Shown here: piece after piece, positions 15,320-18,475 of the stretch | Numbering within the stretch: the first letter of the stretch is position 1 | How the letters are laid out: the number at the start of each line of letters is the position of its first letter | From: an uncultured Eubacteriales bacterium | GTDB lineage: Bacteria > Bacillota_A > Clostridia > Lachnospirales > Lachnospiraceae | Reading direction: 5' to 3' | Assembly (NCBI GenBank): GCA_900321365.1 | Contig: ONVT01000139.1 | Coordinates: forward strand, 1 to 18,475 | Length of the DNA: 18,475 nt | Program-made: the position numbers and the translations under genes | The notes under the pieces: model-generated | The model's input: only the letters and a program-made list of their open reading frames with translations | Database searches by the model: none | What the model was told of the DNA's origin: nothing

Positions 15320-16381
15320 TACTCTCAAAAGAATAAATATTTTTCAGACAGAGAAAGCGACAGATGCGTGAATGCCGGGGAGCTTGCGCGCCAGAGGTGG
15401 AACCGGATCCAGCATCCGCTTCATGGCCTCGGCCTTCTGGAGGATGCGATCGTGCAGATCGCCTCTCTGACGCAGAGCGCGGATATTTGTCTCGATAAGA
15501 AAGCGGTCGTAATCTTCTGCGCGGACAACGGAGTGACGCAGGAGGGGGTAACCCAGACGGACAGCTCCGTGACCGGCAAGGTTGCCGGGGGATTTGCCCG
15601 GGGGACGACTCCTGTGTGCAGGATGGCCATTACGGCAGGGGCGGCTGTCTTCCCGGTGGATATGGGGATGAAGGATTTTCCCGATACGCCGGGAATCCTG
15701 AATCGGAGAATCGGAAACGGGACCGCCAACATCCTCCATGGCCCCGCCATGACGCGCGAAGACGCCGAAAAAGCCATATCGACCGGAATCGATCTGGCCG
15801 GTGAACTGAAGGAGCAGGGCTTCCGGATCCTCGGTGTCGGAGAGATGGGGATCGGGAATACGACAACCGCCTCCGCCTGCGCCTGCGTGCTGCTGGGGCA
15901 GGATCCGGAACGGATGACCGGAAAAGGGGCCGGCCTGTCAGAGCAGGGATATCTGCATAAGATTGAAGTGATTCGTGAAGCGATCCGAAGAAACGGCCCG
16001 GACTGGACAGACACCGTCGAGGTTCTGAGAAGAGTCGGAGGGTTTGACCTTCTTGGGATGTGCGGCATGTTCCTGGGCGGATATATCCACCGGATCCCGC
16101 TTCTGATTGACGGCTTTGCCAGCAGTGTAGCAGCGCTTGCCGCGGTGCAGATCTGTCCGGACTGCTCTGGGGCGATGATCGCGAGCCACCTTTCTTCCGA
16201 ACCGGCCGGGGCGCTTGTCCTGGAAGCGCTTGGAAAGGAACCTCTGATCACGGGGAAGCTCCACCTGGGAGAGGGGACAGGCGCGGTCCTTGCGATGCCC
16301 ATGCTGGACATGGCGCTTGCCGTATACAGGGACAGTGCCACGTTTGAGGAAGGCGGCGTTCCGGCATACCGGCCGTTGTAA
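15299..16381 (+). CDS. cobT: nicotinate-nucleotide--dimethylbenzimidazole phosphoribosyltransferase
   Basis: CobT transfers the phosphoribosyl group of nicotinate mononucleotide to a lower-ligand base (dimethylbenzimidazole or another base), giving the alpha-riboside phosphate. The 360-residue protein shows VIFCADNGVTQEGVTQ (about 71-86), GEMGIGNTTTASA (about 181-193) and LHLGEGTGAVLAMPMLDMA with catalytic Glu325. A stop in frame at 15287 limits the start to ATG 15299 or 15305; neither has a good ribosome site. The first 20 residues (MEMGFQWYSQKNKYFSDRES) do not resemble the usual CobT beginning, whereas RCVNAGELARQRWNRIQHPLHGLGLLE does. The 5' end may therefore have been remade by a rearrangement. 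Downstream cobU starts 16 bases later. Base specificity cannot be read. Confidence 0.95.
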   Translation: MEMGFQWYSQKNKYFSDRESDRCVNAGELARQRWNRIQHPLHGLGLLEDAIVQIASLTQSADICLDKKAVVIFCADNGVTQEGVTQTDSSVTGKVAGGFARGTTPVCRMAITAGAAVFPVDMGMKDFPDTPGILNRRIGNGTANILHGPAMTREDAEKAISTGIDLAGELKEQGFRILGVGEMGIGNTTTASACACVLLGQDPERMTGKGAGLSEQGYLHKIEVIREAIRRNGPDWTDTVEVLRRVGGFDLLGMCGMFLGGYIHRIPLLIDGFASSVAALAAVQICPDCSGAMIASHLSSEPAGALVLEALGKEPLITGKLHLGEGTGAVLAMPMLDMALAVYRDSATFEEGGVPAYRPL

Positions 16382-16397
16382 AAATGAGGTGATATGG

Positions 16398-16940
16398 ATG
16401 ATAACGCTGGTCATAGGCGGAGCGGACTCTGGAAAGAGTGAATACGCGGAACACTGCCTGGATCATGTGCAGGGAGAAAAGATCTATATCGCGACGATGA
16501 TTGCCTCCGATCCGGAGAGCAGGGAAAGAGTACACAGGCACAGAAGACGCCGCTTGGACAGGAACTTCCGGACGATGGAGTGTCCGGCCTGTCTGGAAAA
16601 GGCCGCCCTTCTGATCCCTGCGGATGCCGCAGTTCTTCTGGAAGGCATCGGTACGCTTGTGGCAAATGAGCTTTTCTGTGACATGCTCCCTGATCCTGAT
16701 GCGGCAAAGAGCAGGATCATGAATGGCATCCATGCGGTCATTTCCCGCGCAGGGGAGCTCGTGATCGTATCGGATGAAGTCAACCGGGCCGGATTCGGGT
16801 ATCAAGGTGATACAAGGCTTTACCAGAAGCTGGTCGGAGAACTGAATCAGGAGCTGTGCCGGCTCTCGGACAGGGTGGCGGAGATGGTATGCGGTTTTCC
16901 GGTGCTAAGGAGCTGTCGCGAGATTACTAGTGAAGATTGA
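16398..16940 (+). CDS. cobU: adenosylcobinamide kinase / adenosylcobinamide-phosphate guanylyltransferase
   Basis: CobU phosphorylates adenosylcobinamide and then transfers GMP to give adenosylcobinamide-GDP, the substrate of CobS. The 180-residue protein has a P-loop GGADSGKS (7-14; GGARSGKS is usual), YIATM (30-34), the RVHRHRRRR segment with His46/His48, corresponding to the guanylylated His of the family, VLLEGIGTLVANELF, and VSDEVNRAGFGYQGDTRLYQ. The open frame extends upstream to 16290, overlapping cobT, but ATG 16398 is chosen because the P-loop strand follows at once and GAGGTG lies 5-6 bases before it. Length is normal. A second, shorter CobU-like protein is encoded after cobS. Confidence 0.93.
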   Translation: MITLVIGGADSGKSEYAEHCLDHVQGEKIYIATMIASDPESRERVHRHRRRRLDRNFRTMECPACLEKAALLIPADAAVLLEGIGTLVANELFCDMLPDPDAAKSRIMNGIHAVISRAGELVIVSDEVNRAGFGYQGDTRLYQKLVGELNQELCRLSDRVAEMVCGFPVLRSCREITSED

Positions 16941-16987
16941 ACATCTTCAGAAACTGTTATGATCAGTGTCTGAGAAAACGATAATCA

Positions 16988-17785
16988 ATGAAGACTCTAT
17001 TAGAAACGGTCGTGGCGGCATTTTCCATGTTCTCGGCGCTGCCGATGTCGAAGAATGGCTGGAATGAAAGGAGCATGCGCTTCCTTCTGGCCGCGTTCCC
17101 CCTCGTCGGGGCGGTGATCGGCTTTCTCGAGGCTGCGTGGTTCTTTCTGTCCTCGCGGTTAGCATTCCCCGGGATTCTGACTTCGTCGGTAGCCTGTGTG
17201 CTGCCGGTGCTGGTCACAGGGGGAATCCACATGGACGGATACATGGATGTCTCGGATGCGCTTTCCTCTTATGGGGACGAACAGAAGAGGAGGGAGATTC
17301 TGGCGGATCCCCACATCGGGGCGTTTGCCGTGATTCATCTGGCGGTCCTTCTGATTCTGAACCTTGGCTTTGTCTCCGGACTGTCCTTCACGGGAAGGAA
17401 GATGCTCCTGTTCGGGTGCTCTTTTGTGGTGAGCAGATGCCTGTCCGCTCTTGCGGTTGTCCGGTTTCCGCTGTCAAAGGACACAGGCCTGGCGCATACG
17501 TTCCAGGGCGGGGCGGACAGGAAAAGATGCTCGTATCTGCTGGAGGCAGAGCTGCTGTTGACGGTGCTTGTCATGACGGCCGCAGGAGGACTCCTGTTTG
17601 GATTCAGGTGCCTGATCGAGGCTGCGCTCATGCTGATTGCCGCGGCGGCTTTGTGGCTTCACCTGAAAAAGACGGCAGCGGAAAAGTTCGGAGGGCTGTC
17701 CGGCGATCTCAACGGATGGTTCCTGCAAAGGGCGGAGCTGTGGATGCTCGCGGTCCTGGTGCTTGCGGAGGCGATACCGGTATGA
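16988..17785 (+). CDS. cobS: adenosylcobinamide-GDP ribazoletransferase (cobalamin synthase)
   Basis: CobS is the membrane enzyme that joins adenosylcobinamide-GDP with the alpha-riboside (phosphate) made by CobT. The 265-residue protein has the opening LLETVVAAFSMFSALPM, the signature GGIHMDGYMDVSDALSS (78-94) with metal-binding Asp residues, DPHIGAFAVIHLAVLL, and multiple hydrophobic helices. Length is slightly above the usual 250. The start at 16988 is family-consistent but has no clear ribosome site. A weak promoter-like pair (TTGAAC 16937-16942, TATGAT 16958-16963, 15-base spacing) precedes it, so an internal promoter is possible. The stop overlaps the next start by 4 bases (ATGA), indicating translational coupling to the CobU-like gene. 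Confidence 0.95.
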   Translation: MKTLLETVVAAFSMFSALPMSKNGWNERSMRFLLAAFPLVGAVIGFLEAAWFFLSSRLAFPGILTSSVACVLPVLVTGGIHMDGYMDVSDALSSYGDEQKRREILADPHIGAFAVIHLAVLLILNLGFVSGLSFTGRKMLLFGCSFVVSRCLSALAVVRFPLSKDTGLAHTFQGGADRKRCSYLLEAELLLTVLVMTAAGGLLFGFRCLIEAALMLIAAAALWLHLKKTAAEKFGGLSGDLNGWFLQRAELWMLAVLVLAEAIPV

Positions 17786-18180
17786 TCCTGATTATCGGAC
17801 CTGCATACAGCGGGAAAAGAGAATACGCCCGGGAGTTCATCACCCGTCAGAAGAGTCAGCTGGCAGACGGGGAAACGACGATGATAGAGTGTACAGCCCC
17901 TGATCAGGGAGAAGAAAGCGCCGGCGTGCTTGCGGAGGTTCAGGAACTGGTAACGGAGGAAATGGATGAAGACGCGCTGGAGGCTCTGGCAGATTCACTG
18001 TGTGAGAGAGCCTCTGTCCTGACCGCGTCGGAAACCGGCGCCGGAATCGTTCCGGTCGGGGCCGGAGCGCGGAGGATACGCGAAAACCAGGGGAGGCTCC
18101 TGCAGATGCTCGCGCGCCGCGCGGACAGTGTAGTGCGCGTTTTCTATGGAATCCCGGAAGTCATCAGGGGACAGGTCTGA
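17782..18180 (+). CDS. short CobU-like P-loop protein lacking the guanylylation region
   Basis: A 132-residue relative of CobU. It keeps the P-loop (GPAYSGKREYA, 6-16) and the C-terminal part (SETGAGIVPVGAGARRIREN, then GRLLQMLARRADSVVRVFYGIPEVIRG), which aligns well with the classical CobU ending (the VSNEVGxGIVP...GRxNQ type). The middle, including the His that carries GMP in CobU, is replaced by a short acidic segment (about 36-75). It might be a kinase-only or regulatory paralog working beside the full CobU encoded just upstream of cobS; this is inference. The ATG overlaps the cobS stop by 4 bases. The same frame stays open upstream to 17137 across cobS, but that part is a shadow. Short CobU-like proteins also occur in other Lachnospiraceae, as far as I recall. 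Confidence 0.82.
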   Translation: MILIIGPAYSGKREYAREFITRQKSQLADGETTMIECTAPDQGEESAGVLAEVQELVTEEMDEDALEALADSLCERASVLTASETGAGIVPVGAGARRIRENQGRLLQMLARRADSVVRVFYGIPEVIRGQV

Positions 18181-18183
18181 AAT

Positions 18184-18475
18184 ATGCGGAAGAACCAGAG
18201 GATGAATATCGCAGTCCTGCCGGAGGGAACAGAAGATGATGTGAAAAGACTGCCCGGCGTGGATCTTTTCCTTTTCCGTCATGGTTATACACGCTATAAT
18301 CAGGAGAAGAGATACCAGGGGAGGACAGATCTTCCGCTGACTGTGGATGAGATGGAGCGGATAACGCCATTTCAGTTTGAATGGAGGATCCCGGAGACTG
18401 TGTATGTCTCCCCGGCCCTGAGGGCGCGGCAGACGGCAGATCTCCTGTTCCCCGGAATGCCACAGGCTGTGGTTC
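18184..18475 (+). CDS. cobC: histidine phosphatase family protein, probably CobC alpha-ribazole phosphatase (partial)
   Basis: The window edge cuts this gene after about 97 codons. FLFRHGYTRYNQEKRYQGRTD contains the RHG motif with catalytic His33, followed by SPALRARQTA, both hallmarks of the phosphoglycerate-mutase-like histidine phosphatases. Its place directly after the cobalamin genes, 3 bases from the preceding stop, suggests CobC, which removes the phosphate from alpha-ribazole phosphate or adenosylcobalamin phosphate. An N-terminal extension of about 27 residues precedes the phosphatase fold. Alternative starts are ATG 18202 and GTG 18241, the latter with GGAGGG about 12 bases upstream. 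The general family is sure; the cobalamin role rests on context. Confidence 0.82.
   Translation, partial: MRKNQRMNIAVLPEGTEDDVKRLPGVDLFLFRHGYTRYNQEKRYQGRTDLPLTVDEMERITPFQFEWRIPETVYVSPALRARQTADLLFPGMPQAVV

Noticed and set aside
15421..16341. 306-codon open frame on the minus strand
   Set aside because: Antisense to cobT, rich in Ser/Pro/Arg as expected from a shadow of GC-rich coding DNA; no domain recognised.
17137..17781. Long upstream part of the forward frame that contains the short CobU-like gene
   Set aside because: Overlaps cobS in another frame and reads as low-quality Gly/Arg/Cys-rich text; the P-loop at 17797 onward and the ATGA overlap mark the real start at 17782.
1..18475. CRISPR array, tRNA or rRNA genes, insertion sequences, prophage genes
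   Set aside because: No regularly spaced repeats, cloverleaf-like tRNA, rRNA segments, transposase or integrase motifs were found on reading both strands; only the single palindrome before dnaG resembles a mobile repeat.

Overview
The window looks like a chromosomal segment of a Bacillota bacterium of class Clostridia, most likely a fairly GC-rich Lachnospiraceae member. The reasons are the dgt-dnaG-trmK cluster, a fused FeoA-FeoB iron transporter followed by a small Cys-rich FeoB-associated protein, strong AGGAGG-type ribosome sites and the family flavour of the cobalamin genes. Family placement is inference; no rRNA or other phylogenetic marker was compared. Nearly all genes lie on the + strand; only the SRAP gene at the left end is on the - strand.

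Layout. (a) 1-1259: a minus-strand SRAP (HMCES/YedK-like) abasic-site protein gene, flanked by AT-richer DNA with only short decayed-looking open frames. (b) 1260-2783: a fused NAD(P)H-hydrate epimerase/dehydratase, a metabolite-repair enzyme. (c) 2917-5799: a cytosolic GH13 amylosucrase-like enzyme behind its own likely promoter, followed closely by a dGTPase-like HD hydrolase. (d) 5838-5892: a perfect 21-bp inverted repeat (REP/MITE-like). (e) 5934-8640: DNA primase and the tRNA adenine-22 methyltransferase TrmK. The rpoD gene commonly found between them in Bacillota is absent, and a hairpin sits in the short gap. (f) 8698-11307: FeoA-FeoB fusion plus the Cys-rich partner for ferrous iron uptake. 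(g) 11386-14256: a PfkB-family sugar/nucleoside kinase and a secreted S41-family peptidase-like protein. (h) 14259-18475: a late cobalamin pathway run, cbiB-cobT-cobU-cobS-cobU-like-cobC (the last cut by the window edge).

The cobalamin genes together cover attachment of the aminopropanol arm (CbiB), activation of the arm (CobU), activation of the lower-ligand base (CobT), joining of the two halves (CobS) and removal of the final phosphate (CobC-like phosphatase). Ring synthesis and cobyric acid synthase are not in the window. No cobalamin riboswitch was recognised upstream of the run.

I do not see a clearly new defence, mobile or biosynthetic system. The points most worth a second look are the missing rpoD, the second CobU-like protein that lacks the guanylylation region, apparent rearrangement scars at the 3' end of trmK and the 5' end of cobT (each with a protein-like open frame on the opposite strand), the perfect palindrome before dnaG, and the intracellular amylosucrase.
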